The notes: generated by a model not told the origin, from the letters alone. A DNA stretch of 64,000 nt from Leisingera daeponensis (GCF_019801465.1 NZ_JAHVJA010000005.1:62001-126000); one strand, 5' to 3'. Positions 8,827-17,059 are shown, counted from the first letter of the stretch. Translations and numbers: made by a program.

Positions 8827-9471
8827 GTGAAAGCTGTTCCTGGCTGCCCCTATCCGGGCACCGCGAGGCTGGCCAAAAAGCGGTCTCTGTCGTTCACGCT
8901 GCTTCGCGTGATACGCGGTCATCCAAGCGGAAATGAAATGTTCCTCGGCGCGATTCTGGAGCAATTGGGCGACAGGTCCTTTGGCTGGGCCATTCTGCTG
9001 TCCTGCCTGATCAATTTGCTTCCGTTGCCGCCGGGGGCGACACTGATCACCGCCATTCCGCTTTTGATCTTCTGCGGTCAGTTGAGCCTGGGGTTCTCCA
9101 GCGTCCGCCTGCCGAAAAGAATTGCGCGGATCCGGATTCCTCTGGAGGCCATGCGCCGCAATGTCCTGCGCCTGCGGCCGGTTTCCCGGCGGCTGGAACG
9201 CATTGCCCGCCCGCGTCTTCCTGCGGTCTTCCATCCGAAGCGGGAGCAGTTCATCGGCTGTTTGCTGTTCCTGGTGTCTCTGGCGCTGTTCGTGCCCTTG
9301 CCGCTCAGCGGCTGGTTTCCCGCAATTGCCCTGTTCGTCGCAAGCATCGGGCTGGTCGAGCGGGACGGGATAATAGTGCTGGCAGGCGTCTGCGCAGGGG
9401 TGTTTTCGATAGCCCTGACAGCCTTTGTTGCGGCATCGATCCTGATCGGAGCAAACAGCCTGCTGCACTGA
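8827..9471 (+). CDS. ExoD-like exopolysaccharide synthesis membrane protein
   Basis: The 214-residue product matches the ExoD family, whose founding member affects exopolysaccharide and alkali tolerance in rhizobia; biochemical function is unknown. The visible family pattern is a hydrophilic N-terminus, LGDRSFG, a first hydrophobic stretch with NLLPLPPGATLI, a basic centre (LPKRIARIRI, RPRLPAVF), and C-terminal hydrophobic helices with ASIGLVERDGIIV. The start is a GTG preceded by AGAGG; an ATG at 8938 would cut into the conserved N-terminus. It lies just beyond the IS relic, and the 221 bases between them show nothing recognisable. Alone on the plus strand, it converges with the ankyrin gene. 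Confidence 0.75.
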   Translation: MKAVPGCPYPGTARLAKKRSLSFTLLRVIRGHPSGNEMFLGAILEQLGDRSFGWAILLSCLINLLPLPPGATLITAIPLLIFCGQLSLGFSSVRLPKRIARIRIPLEAMRRNVLRLRPVSRRLERIARPRLPAVFHPKREQFIGCLLFLVSLALFVPLPLSGWFPAIALFVASIGLVERDGIIVLAGVCAGVFSIALTAFVAASILIGANSLLH

Positions 9472-9539
9472 ATTCCTGTGATTCCGGCGGGCTGCAGGGC
9501 GGCCGCTGAAACAGCCCTGTTCCGGCCCCTGCCGTAGAG

Positions 9540-10214
9540 CTACTGACTGCTGCCCCGGAGTATGGCAGCAATATCCGCAAAGCCGCGGGCCTCGGCATGC
9601 TGCAACGGGGTGACGCCGTCGAAATCGGCAATTGCTGCGTTGGCTCCGGCCCCGACCAGGGCATGCACGGTGGCGGTGTGATCCGGCCCGCCGTCGCCTA
9701 GCACCACCGCCTCCATCAGCGCGGTCCACCCCAAGTTATTGACATGATCCAGCGGCGCGCCGCCGGCAATCAGGCGCCGGACCACCTCATGGTGGCCCAG
9801 ATGGGCAGCGGCGATCAGCGCGGTGCCGTCATAGACGCTGGTGATCAGATCAGCGCGGTTGCCCAGTTCCAGCGCCAGCGAAACCATCTCGGGATCATCG
9901 GCGACCGCGGCGATGGTGAGCACGTCATAGAACCGGTTTTCCAGCGCGTTCATGTCGCCGCCGGCCTCGGCCAGGGCCCGCAGCGCCTCATCGCTGGAGG
10001 CGAAAGCGGCGACATGCGCCGGAGTCCGTCCGGCACGGTCCCGGGCATCAGGATCCGCCCCTGCGGCGGCAAGGCGGCGGATGGCAGCGGCATTGTCCTC
10101 GTGGGCCGCAAGGTGACCCCCCCCGTAGCCTGCCAGATCAGCGGCGGACGGCGGGGTTTGCGCCTGCACGGCGGGTGCCGCCAGCAGTATCAGGCTCAGC
10201 AATATGCGCAGCAT
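9540..10214 (-). CDS. Periplasmic ankyrin-repeat protein
   Basis: The 224-residue product starts with a clear signal peptide (LRILLSLILLAAPAVQA). It then carries about five ankyrin repeats, seen as recurring GADPDARDRAGRTPAHVA-, DGTALIAAAHLGHHEVVRRL- and GVTPLQHAEARGFADI-type units. Ankyrin repeats mediate protein contacts; a partner cannot be named from sequence. AGGAGG precedes the ATG. It is the last gene of a four-gene minus-strand row: sensor kinase, response regulator, secreted GlcG/HbpS protein, ankyrin protein. A 10-bp hairpin separates it from the HbpS-like gene. A periplasmic role together with that protein is inferred from position only. Confidence 0.85.
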   Translation of the reverse strand: MLRILLSLILLAAPAVQAQTPPSAADLAGYGGGHLAAHEDNAAAIRRLAAAGADPDARDRAGRTPAHVAAFASSDEALRALAEAGGDMNALENRFYDVLTIAAVADDPEMVSLALELGNRADLITSVYDGTALIAAAHLGHHEVVRRLIAGGAPLDHVNNLGWTALMEAVVLGDGGPDHTATVHALVGAGANAAIADFDGVTPLQHAEARGFADIAAILRGSSQ

Positions 10215-10235
10215 TTGCAGGGTCCTCCTTGGCGT

Positions 10236-10261
10236 GCGGCCGCCCGGAAGTGGGCGGCCGC
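10236..10261 (-). other. Intercistronic hairpin between HbpS-like and ankyrin genes
   Basis: A perfect 10-bp inverted repeat (GCGGCCGCCC / GGGCGGCCGC, 6-base loop) lies 17 bases after the HbpS-like stop. There is no T-run, so mRNA stabilisation or partial attenuation is more likely than full termination. Confidence 0.5.
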
Positions 10262-10277
10262 GGGTTCCGTGCGCGGT

Positions 10278-10760
10278 TTATTCGGCGCCGATGGCGTCCA
10301 GGCCCGCGCGAACGCACGTGGCGTCGATGTCGCCCGAGGGCGCGCCGCCGGCGCCGATGCCGCCCACCAGCGCGCCGCCGATGCGAATCGGCAGGCCGCC
10401 GGCCTGGATCACCAGGCGGCTGTCCATGTCGCGCAGCCCGTCGTTCTGCGGGTTGCTGCCGATAAAGCCCGCCAGGCCGGCGGTGTCGCGGCCCATGCTG
10501 GCGGAGGTGAAGGCCTTGCCGGTGCTGCTGCCGACGGTGTGCGGCCCGGCGTTGTCGGCGCGCAGTATCACCTTGGTCACGCCGCTGCGGGCGACGACGG
10601 CGACACTGACATTGTGGCCTTCGGCGGCGCAGGCATCAACCGCGGCCTGCGCCGCGGTCTGTGCCATCTCCAGCGGCAGGTAGGGGGCGGTCGGCAGCTC
10701 CTGCGCGGCGGCGGCAACCGGGGCCAGCAAGGCGGCGGCGAGGGTCAGTTTGCGGATCAT
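10278..10760 (-). CDS. Secreted GlcG/HbpS-family (DUF336) heme-binding-like protein
   Basis: A 160-residue product with a signal peptide (LTLAAALLAPVAAAAQE) and the GlcG/HbpS fold signature: an AQAAVDACAAEGHNVSVAVV start, DNAGPHTVGSSTGKAFTSASMGR, and the closing GGLPIRIGGALVGGIGAGG. Family members include the extracellular heme sensor HbpS of Streptomyces and GlcG of the glycolate locus. AGGAGG precedes the ATG. It lies 88 bases downstream of a FixJ-type regulator and its kinase on the same strand, reminiscent of HbpS-SenS-SenR. Direct heme binding here is not shown by sequence. Confidence 0.85.
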   Translation of the reverse strand: MIRKLTLAAALLAPVAAAAQELPTAPYLPLEMAQTAAQAAVDACAAEGHNVSVAVVARSGVTKVILRADNAGPHTVGSSTGKAFTSASMGRDTAGLAGFIGSNPQNDGLRDMDSRLVIQAGGLPIRIGGALVGGIGAGGAPSGDIDATCVRAGLDAIGAE

Positions 10761-10848
10761 TGCGGTCCTCCTTCATGTCTGATGGGGGCACCCTAGCGGC
10801 GCATCCGCCGGCCGGGAATTGGTAGGGCTTGCAGCGCTCTCGGTAGTT

Positions 10849-11457
10849 CTACGGAGTGCCGTGCGCCTCCAGCCAGAGCCGGGTCAGCTCGGCGGCGGAG
10901 GTGGTGCCGGCCTTGGTGCCGATCGCCGCCCGGTGGCTGTCGACGGTGCGCGGCGACAGGTCCAGCACCCCGGCGATCTGCCGTGTGGTCAGCCCCTTGG
11001 CGATCATCTCCAGAACTTCGGCTTCGCGTCCCGTCAGCCGCGCGAGCAGGCGCCGGGCCTCGTCGGTTTCCGACGCCTGGCGGCGGCTGCGCTCCAGCTC
11101 GGCCTGGCCGCGCTGGATGGCGTCGATCAGGTCGTGCTCGTCCACCGGCTTGCTGAGAAAGTCGATGGCGCCGCTGCGGAAGGCGCGGCGGCAGGCCTCG
11201 ATATCGCCGTGGCCGCTGATCACCACCACCGGCCAGTCCACGCCCTGCGCGCGCAGCTGCTCCTGCAGCTTGAGGCCGGAGATCACCGGCATCCGGATGT
11301 CGAGGATCAGGCAGCCCGGCGGCAGCGTGGCGAGGGCGCTGAGGAACGCCTCCGGCGCGGCAAAGCCGCGGACCTCGATGCCGACGGTGCGCAGCAGCAG
11401 CGACAGCGCCTCGCGCACCGCGTCGTCGTCATCCACCAGGTAAACCGGGCAGCTCAT
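10849..11457 (-). CDS. FixJ-type LuxR-family response regulator
   Basis: A 202-residue two-domain regulator. The N-terminal receiver has DDDDAVREAL, the phosphoacceptor D53 in LILDIRMP, and the conserved lysine in FLSKPVDEHDL. The C-terminal GerE/LuxR helix-turn-helix is seen as LTGREAEVLEMIAKGLTTRQIAGVLDLSPRTVDSHRAAI. Such proteins activate promoters when phosphorylated by the partner kinase. The start overlaps the upstream kinase stop by four bases (ATGA), a translationally coupled pair. The likely targets, by position, are the secreted HbpS-like and ankyrin genes just downstream. Confidence 0.93.
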   Translation of the reverse strand: MSCPVYLVDDDDAVREALSLLLRTVGIEVRGFAAPEAFLSALATLPPGCLILDIRMPVISGLKLQEQLRAQGVDWPVVVISGHGDIEACRRAFRSGAIDFLSKPVDEHDLIDAIQRGQAELERSRRQASETDEARRLLARLTGREAEVLEMIAKGLTTRQIAGVLDLSPRTVDSHRAAIGTKAGTTSAAELTRLWLEAHGTP

Positions 11458-13001
11458 TCCGCGGCCTCCGCCGGGCGGGCGCCGGCGTCCGGCAGGCGCA
11501 GGCGGAACAGGGTTTGCGGCGCGTCCGCGCCGAGCGACAGATCGCCGCCCATGCGTTCGGCCAGCCGCTGGCAGAGCGCCAGGCCGAGGCCGGTGCCGTC
11601 CGGCTTGCCGGTGACGAAGGGTTCGAACAGCCGCGGGCGGATCTCCGGCGGCACGCCGGGGCCGCTGTCGGCAACCTCGATCAGCACCCCGCCGCCGCTG
11701 CGCCGGGCTCTGAGCGCGACCTGTTTCTCATCGCTCTCTGCGGCGGCCTCGATGGCGTTGCGCACCAGGTTGAACAGGATCTGCTCCAGCTCGACCGGGT
11801 CGGCGCGGACGGTCATTGCGGACGGCCCCGGATCCACCGCGAGGCGGACGCCGGCGCGCCCGGCCTCGGGCCGCAGCAGCAGCTCGACGCTGCGGATGGC
11901 CTCCTGCACCGGCGCCGGCCCGGCGGGGCCGGTGCGCGGCCGGGTCCAGCTGCGAAGCCGCCCGAGAATGGCGGAGGCACGCTTGGCCTGGCTGGCAATG
12001 CCCTCGAACACCGGGCCGGTCTGGTCCGCGCCGCCGCGCGCCGCCAGGTGCCGCCCGGCCTGGGCCTGGCTGAGGATCGCGGTCAGCGGCTGGGTCAGCT
12101 CATGCGCGATGCCGCTGGCCATTTCGCCCAGGGCGTTGACCCGCGAGGCATGGGCGAGGCGGGCGTCCTGCGCGCTCAGCCGGGCCTGGCTTTCGGCCTG
12201 CCGCGCCCGCAGCAGCTGGCGCAGGCCGAGCGCGGCGATCAGGTAGAGCAGGGAGGTGAAACCCGCCACCGCCAGCAGCCGTTGCAACGGCAGCAGATCG
12301 GTGAGGCCGGGCGCAATACCGGCGCTGAACGACAGGGGCTGCGAGGCACTGCCGAGCGGTTTGGCGAATTGCGCGGCAGCGTCAGCGGCCGGGCCGCCTT
12401 GAAGCAGGCCGGTGCCATCGGGCAGGTCCAGCGTCCGGGACACCGAAGGCCGGGACCAGAAGGCGCTGTCGGAGGCCAGCAGCGCGGCGGCATCGATCTG
12501 CAAGGCCAGGCCGAAGCGTGCGCTGTCTGAGTTAGGGCTGCGCTTGACCAGCAGGTAGTGGCCTGGTGCGCTGGGTGTGGCCGCCAGCACCAGCTGCCCG
12601 CTGGAGGCCCGCGCGGCGCTGCGGACAATGGCGGCGGTTTCCTCCGGCAGGCCGGGGCGGCTGGTCAGATAGCCGCCGCCCGCCAGCGGCACCAGGTCGA
12701 TGGCGGTGATGCGCGGGTAGAACCGAAGGATGGTGGCGCCGACATCCAAGAACAGATCGCGCCGCACCTCTTCTCCCGCAGTGGCCAAGGCGGACAGAGA
12801 GGTCAGGTGGGCGTCGTGCTGATCGGCGCGCTGCGAGGCGAGGCGGTGGAGGATATGCGCCTCGGTCTGCAGTTCGTTTTGCAGCTTCTGGCGTTCCAGC
12901 AGCGCCGAGAGCCCGGCCGCCACGAACAGAACGGCCAGCCAGCCGCCCAGCAGGCGCAGGGGAGAGGCGGGCGGACGTGGGGTCGGGGAAGGCGTTTTCA
13001 T
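11454..13001 (-). CDS. Membrane sensor histidine kinase (DctB-like architecture)
   Basis: A 515-residue kinase. An N-terminal transmembrane segment (LRLLGGWLAVLFVAAGLSALL) is followed by a roughly 200-residue periplasmic sensor region and a second membrane helix (LLAVAGFTSLLYLIAALGL). A coiled linker precedes the HisKA box NALGEMASGIAHELTQPLTAI, with the phosphorylated histidine in AHELTQP. The ATPase domain shows N (LVRNAIEAA), G1 (VADSGPGVP) and G2 (GTGLGLALCQRL) boxes. The HELTQPL form is typical of kinases paired with FixJ-type regulators, in agreement with the overlapping regulator gene. The ligand is unknown. Confidence 0.92.
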   Translation of the reverse strand: MKTPSPTPRPPASPLRLLGGWLAVLFVAAGLSALLERQKLQNELQTEAHILHRLASQRADQHDAHLTSLSALATAGEEVRRDLFLDVGATILRFYPRITAIDLVPLAGGGYLTSRPGLPEETAAIVRSAARASSGQLVLAATPSAPGHYLLVKRSPNSDSARFGLALQIDAAALLASDSAFWSRPSVSRTLDLPDGTGLLQGGPAADAAAQFAKPLGSASQPLSFSAGIAPGLTDLLPLQRLLAVAGFTSLLYLIAALGLRQLLRARQAESQARLSAQDARLAHASRVNALGEMASGIAHELTQPLTAILSQAQAGRHLAARGGADQTGPVFEGIASQAKRASAILGRLRSWTRPRTGPAGPAPVQEAIRSVELLLRPEAGRAGVRLAVDPGPSAMTVRADPVELEQILFNLVRNAIEAAAESDEKQVALRARRSGGGVLIEVADSGPGVPPEIRPRLFEPFVTGKPDGTGLGLALCQRLAERMGGDLSLGADAPQTLFRLRLPDAGARPAEAAE

Positions 13002-13092
13002 GGTCCGGTAGGTGCAGATCTGGCAGGACAGACCGTATGGGACGGAAGGGGCCGCTGCAAGCCGCGGCGGCAGCGGGCCGGATCAGGGCCGG

Positions 13093-13785
13093 TCAGACGG
13101 GCGGGCCGCGCCGCAAGGCTGCCTCAATCGTACCGAGGTGGCGGGTCATCGCGGCGTAAGCCTCCTCCGGATCGCCCCGGGCGATGGCCTCGGCCACCGC
13201 GTGATGCTGGTCGCTGTGCAGGCTGCGGAACTCGCCGACGCCGATCCGGCGGTAGGTGCGGTCCCATTCGCGCTGCCAGGCGGTGCGGCGGCGGGTGCCC
13301 GAAAGAAAGCCCAGGAAGCCGATCAGCACCGGGTTGGCCGAAACCTGGGCGACCGCGCGGTGAAAGGCATCATCGACCTGTTCGCAGGCCAGGGTGTCGC
13401 GCGCGCTGCGGCCGGCCGCGGCCTTGCGCCGCAGGTAGTCCGCATCCGCCGCATCGGCCCGCCGTGCGGCCTCGGCCGCAATCTGCGGCTCCACCAGCAG
13501 CCGTGCGCGCATCAGGTCCAGCGGTGTCACCCCGTCTATCAGCACGGTATCCCGAAGCGGCAGATGCCGCGGGCGCGAGCCGCGGAAGGTGCCCTGTCCG
13601 ACGTGGCGCCAGATTTCGCCCTGCGCCTCCAGCCGGGCCAGCGCCTTGCGCAGCGTATCGCGGCTGCAGGACAGCATCTGCGCCAGTTCCCGTTCGGGCG
13701 GCAGGCGGTCGCCTGCTGCCGGGGCAAGGCTGTCCAGCAGTTGCAGCAGCGCGCTGCCTGCCGCTTCCACGGTTTGCCTAGCCAT
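13093..13785 (-). CDS. FadR-subfamily GntR transcriptional regulator
   Basis: A 230-residue regulator with an N-terminal winged helix (GDRLPPERELAQMLSCSRDTLRKALARLEAQG) and an all-helical FCD effector domain with the metal/ligand residues expected around LLVEPQIAAEA, DDAFHRAVAQVSANP and SDQHHAVAEAIARGD. The open frame extends further upstream, but ATG 13785 has an AGGAGG site and begins MARQTVEAAG just before the DNA-binding domain. It is divergent from a TauE/SafE permease, which it probably represses. A tandem CAGACCAAT pair in the shared promoter is the candidate operator. Confidence 0.9.
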   Translation of the reverse strand: MARQTVEAAGSALLQLLDSLAPAAGDRLPPERELAQMLSCSRDTLRKALARLEAQGEIWRHVGQGTFRGSRPRHLPLRDTVLIDGVTPLDLMRARLLVEPQIAAEAARRADAADADYLRRKAAAGRSARDTLACEQVDDAFHRAVAQVSANPVLIGFLGFLSGTRRRTAWQREWDRTYRRIGVGEFRSLHSDQHHAVAEAIARGDPEEAYAAMTRHLGTIEAALRRGPPV

Positions 13786-13802
13786 ATTGTCCTCCCGAAT
13801 TT

Positions 13803-13823
13803 CAGACCAATTTGCAGACCAAT
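13803..13823. promoter_or_regulatory. Candidate GntR operator: two CAGACCAAT direct repeats
   Basis: CAGACCAAT occurs at 13803-13811 and 13815-13823, a 12-base period, in the 82-base gap between the divergent GntR and TauE genes. On the other strand each reads ATTGGTCTG; TTGGTC half-sites are typical of FadR-subfamily operators. Autoregulation plus permease control is inferred. Confidence 0.5.
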
Positions 13824-13867
13824 CAATGCGAGGGCAAGCAGGGGCCGCTGAAGACGGAGATGAAAAA

Positions 13868-14617
13868 ATGCTGGAGACTGCACTGCTGTTCGTGGCGGGA
13901 CTCGCCGGGGGGCTGCTGAATGCCGTTGCCGGGGGCGGCACCTTTCTGACCCTGCCGGCGCTGATCTATGCCGGAGTGCCGCCGGTCAGTGCCAACGCGA
14001 CCGCGGCGCTGACGGCGCTTCCAGGCTACATCAGCAGCGCCTGGGGCTTTCGCGGCGACCTGCGGCCGGAAGGCAGGCTGGGGCTGAGGGGTACGGTGGC
14101 GATTGCGGCGGCAGGCAGCATTGCCGGGGCGCTTCTGCTGGTCGTGACGCCGGGGGAGACCTTCCTGTGGGTGGTGCCATGGCTTCTGCTGGCCGCCACG
14201 GCGCTGTTTGCTGCCGGACCGCATCTGATGCGGCTGATGAGGCGGCAGGACGGGGAGACGGCTGGTCCGGGCGGCTCAGCCGTGGTCATTCTGGCGGTGT
14301 CGGTCTATGGCGGCTATTTCAACGGCGGGCTGGGGATCATGCTGCTGGCCGCGTTCGGGATGATCGGCTACCGCAGCCTTCACGGGATGAACGGGCTCAA
14401 GAACATGCTGTCGGCGGTGCTGTCGCTGACCTCGGTGCTTGCCTTTGTCACCGCAGGGCTGATCGCTTGGGAACAAGCGCTGGTGATGGCGGCGGGCGCA
14501 GCGGCGGGTGGTTACGCCGGCGCGCGGCTGAGCCGCCGGATCGTGCGGACCGATCTGCTGCGCCATTTCGTGACCGCCACGGGCGCCGGAATGACGCTGG
14601 TGTTCTTCCTGGTCTGA
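13868..14617 (+). CDS. TauE/SafE-family sulfite or organic-acid permease
   Basis: A 249-residue membrane protein of the TauE/SafE (DUF81) family with about eight hydrophobic segments. The paired family repeats are visible as GLLNAVAGGGTFLTLPALIYAGVPPVSANATAA in the first half and YGGYFNGGLGIMLLAAFGMIG ... MNGLKNMLSAV in the second. Members export or import sulfite, sulfoacetate and similar anions; the substrate here is unknown. The frame is open far upstream, but ATG 13868 has GGAG before it and begins directly at the first transmembrane helix. It is divergent from the FadR-type regulator, the usual arrangement for a substrate-induced transporter. Confidence 0.85.
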   Translation: MLETALLFVAGLAGGLLNAVAGGGTFLTLPALIYAGVPPVSANATAALTALPGYISSAWGFRGDLRPEGRLGLRGTVAIAAAGSIAGALLLVVTPGETFLWVVPWLLLAATALFAAGPHLMRLMRRQDGETAGPGGSAVVILAVSVYGGYFNGGLGIMLLAAFGMIGYRSLHGMNGLKNMLSAVLSLTSVLAFVTAGLIAWEQALVMAAGAAAGGYAGARLSRRIVRTDLLRHFVTATGAGMTLVFFLV

Positions 14618-15055
14618 TCCGCCGGATGCCGGGCCGGCGCCAGAAACCGGACCCTGCGAATTGCACGCCGGTTGCGATCGATGCGGCAAGCGGGTGCGGT
14701 CGAATTGGCCGCTCCTTGTGACTTGATAGGCTCTGTTTGACCTGCCCGCCGATAGGTTCAGGGGACCGTAGACCGAGATACCGGAATAAGCGGTACTGGC
14801 TGTCGTTAACAGGTCAGAAGTCCAACAGGTTGACGTGGCTACAGCGCAAGGCAACCCGCGCGAGAATGCGGTTCGCGAGGGTGCAATTTTCGGTTATGCG
14901 CTCTTGAGCAGCAGCCGCGGCACCTGTAATGGCGCGGGCGCCATCATTTAACATAATCATCATTATGGAATAATTTATTCGCAGCAGCTGTTCTCCGCGA
15001 GGCTTTCACAGGGTTTGCCTCCTGAAACGTAAAGCAGCAAACAGGCTGGCCGCCA
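14618..15055. other. 438-base gene-free stretch with an AT-rich dyad
   Basis: No convincing coding region is seen on either strand; open frames here lack ribosome sites or recognisable motifs. One island, AT-rich against its GC-rich surroundings (about 14946-14985), contains the dyad CATAAT-CATC-ATTATG (14952-14967). It may be a degraded promoter or operator. The stretch separates the TauE gene from the end of the HutC-type regulator. Confidence 0.5.
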
Positions 15056-15757
15056 TCACCCCTGAGTGAACAGCTGATAGCCCGGATGCGCCACAGCGCG
15101 CAGGCTGGTTATCGGATCCTCCCCGATCCATGTGGTGCGCTCCATGACGAACAGTGCGTCACCGGTTTTGCTCTGGAGCACTTCGCTGTCGCTTTCGGTG
15201 CCGGGCCGCGCGTAGAGCCGCAAGTCGCACCGGCTGTAAGGACGATGGCGGACCAGCCATTCATTTGCACTTTCACGGGTCAGATCGACCGCTTTGATTT
15301 CCGGCACGGTTTCCAGGCAGATCCAACGGTCCTCAAAGATATAGGGCCGGTTGTCAGCCAGGTGAAGTGCTTCGACACGCAGCATCGGGCGGGCCTCGTG
15401 CAGGCCGAAATTGGCCATGATGGCCTGGGATGAAATCTGAACGGACTGGCGGATCAGCTGATACTGGTAAACGCTGCCCTTCTGTTCGACCTCAAGCCGG
15501 GTGATCGGGATATTCAGCGTCGCGCGGGTGACCGGATCGCGCCGCACCATCGTGCCGCCCTTGCGCCGCCGCTCCACCGTCCCGCTTTCGGCCAGGTCCC
15601 GCATGGCGCGGTGAACGGTCGAGCGGGCACAGCCGAATTGGGCCGCAAACTCTTCATCGCGCGGAAGTTTATCCCCGGGCCCGTAGGTGGAATCCAGGAT
15701 CATCTTCCGGATGCTGTCCCGGATATCCGTCCAGGAATGGCGCCGCTTGTCCGTCAA
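15056..15757 (-). CDS. HutC-subfamily GntR transcriptional regulator
   Basis: A 233-residue regulator with an N-terminal winged helix (SIRKMILDSTYGPGDKLPRDEEFAAQFGCARSTV, then HRAMRDLAESG) and a UTRA effector domain (SSQAIMANFGLHEARPMLRVEALHLADNRPYIFEDRWI; late block LFVMERTTWIGEDPITSLR). The open frame could start at 15841, but a near-perfect GGGGGAGGA site lies just ahead of TTG 15757, and starting there gives a normal-length HutC protein. It is divergent from a TRAP transporter operon. A perfect 14-bp palindrome in the intervening promoter is the likely operator. Confidence 0.88.
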   Translation of the reverse strand: MTDKRRHSWTDIRDSIRKMILDSTYGPGDKLPRDEEFAAQFGCARSTVHRAMRDLAESGTVERRRKGGTMVRRDPVTRATLNIPITRLEVEQKGSVYQYQLIRQSVQISSQAIMANFGLHEARPMLRVEALHLADNRPYIFEDRWICLETVPEIKAVDLTRESANEWLVRHRPYSRCDLRLYARPGTESDSEVLQSKTGDALFVMERTTWIGEDPITSLRAVAHPGYQLFTQG

Positions 15758-15847
15758 GATTCCTCCCCCAGACCACACGGGACAATGGCCGTTTCCGCTC
15801 CATATTTCATCCCGCGGCAAAAGGCGAACGTGAACTGCCAACCACGA

Positions 15848-15875
15848 TTGACAATATTATGTAGCTACATATTAA
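15848..15875 (+). promoter_or_regulatory. TRAP operon promoter with embedded palindromic operator
   Basis: TTGACA (15848-15853), a 16-base spacer and TATTAA (15870-15875) make a sigma70-like promoter. The spacer contains the perfect palindrome TATGTAGCTACATA (15858-15871). A repressor on this site would block RNA polymerase; the divergent HutC-type regulator is the obvious candidate. Confidence 0.6.
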
Positions 15876-15959
15876 TGTAAAGCACTTACAAAACAAGACC
15901 GAGTCTGCGCCACCGGCCAGCGGCCACCGCAGATCCACCGACAGACGGAGGAATGGAAC

Positions 15960-17045
15960 ATGCAAAGACGGAAGTTTCTGAAGGCCGGCGCTTTGGGCGC
16001 AGCGGCCACGGCGCTGGCCAGCCCGGCCATCGCCCAGGGCAAGATGCAGTGGAAGATGGTCACTGCTTGGCCGAAAAACCTGCCCGGTCCCGGCGTGGCG
16101 GCACAAATGCTGGCGGACCGGATCACCACGCTGTCGGGCGGCCGGATCGAGGTGAAGCTGTTTGCCGCCGGCGAACTGGTTCCGGGCCGCGGCGTGTTCG
16201 ATGCCGTCTCCGAAGGCACTGCCGAGCTGTATCATGCGGTGCCGGCTTACTGGGGCTCCAAGTCCAAGGGCATCCTGCTGTTCGGCTCGCAGCCGTTCGG
16301 CCTGCGCGCAGATGAGCAGGTCGGCTGGATGTATCACGGCGGCGGCCAGGCGCTCTATGACGAGATGTACGGCCGTTTCGGCATCAAGCCGTTCCTGTGC
16401 GGCAATTCCGGACCGCAGTGGGGCGGCTGGTTCAAGACCGAGATCAACTCCGCCGAAGACCTGAAGGGACTCAAGTTCCGCACTACCGGCCTGGCCTCGG
16501 AAATGGCATCGAAACTGGGCATGGCAGCGGAGGCCACCAGCGGCCCGGCGATGTTCCAGGGCCTGCAAACCGGGGCGCTGGACGCGGGCGAGTTCATCGG
16601 CCCCTGGACCGACAGCGCTCTCGGCTACTATCAGGTCGCCAAGAACTACTACTGGCCGGGCGTGGGCGAGCCTTCCTCGGCCGAGGAATGCGGCGTCAAC
16701 GCCAATGTGTTCGCGGAACTTCCGGAAGACCTGCAACAGGTGGTGACGATGGCCTGTGAGAGCCTCTACAACCCGGTCTGGACCGAATACACCACCAAAC
16801 ACGCGCTGGCGCTGAAGAAGATGGTGGAAGAGGACGGCGTGCAGGTGAAAATGTTCCCCGAGGACGTGATCGCCGCAATGGGCGCAGCCGCCAAGGAAGT
16901 GATCGCCGAGCTGCAGGAGGACGAGGACGAGCTGGTGCGCCGCATCACTGAAAGCTTCCTCTCCTACCGCGACAGCGTCGGCGGCTACATGACCTATGCC
17001 GACAACGGCCAGATGAACGCCCGTGCCTCGGTGATGGGCTACTGA
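15960..17045 (+). CDS. dctP: TRAP transporter substrate-binding protein (TakP-like)
   Basis: The 361-residue periplasmic binding protein of a tripartite ATP-independent transporter. The N-terminus (QRRKFLKAGALGAAATALASPAIAQG) is a twin-arginine-type signal with an AIA-Q cleavage site. The mature part starts WKMVTAWPKN. It keeps the family blocks LAGRITTLSGGRIEVKLF-like, GSQPFGL, DLKGLKFRTTGLASEMASKLG and ALDAGEFIGPWTD, most like the alpha-keto-acid/monocarboxylate binders (TakP group) rather than C4-dicarboxylate DctP. Ligand identity is an inference. It is the first gene of dctPQM, followed by a hairpin that may set the excess of binding protein. Confidence 0.92.
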   Translation: MQRRKFLKAGALGAAATALASPAIAQGKMQWKMVTAWPKNLPGPGVAAQMLADRITTLSGGRIEVKLFAAGELVPGRGVFDAVSEGTAELYHAVPAYWGSKSKGILLFGSQPFGLRADEQVGWMYHGGGQALYDEMYGRFGIKPFLCGNSGPQWGGWFKTEINSAEDLKGLKFRTTGLASEMASKLGMAAEATSGPAMFQGLQTGALDAGEFIGPWTDSALGYYQVAKNYYWPGVGEPSSAEECGVNANVFAELPEDLQQVVTMACESLYNPVWTEYTTKHALALKKMVEEDGVQVKMFPEDVIAAMGAAAKEVIAELQEDEDELVRRITESFLSYRDSVGGYMTYADNGQMNARASVMGY

Positions 17046-17059
17046 GCTTTGCAAAGACC

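Noticed and set aside
8601-8936. Plus-strand frame between the IS relic and the ExoD-like gene
   Set aside because: No ribosome site or motif, and it runs into the supported ExoD start in another frame.
14276-14854. Minus-strand frame overlapping the TauE gene end and the intergenic gap
   Set aside because: Two thirds is antisense to TauE and the rest shows no conserved motif or ribosome site.
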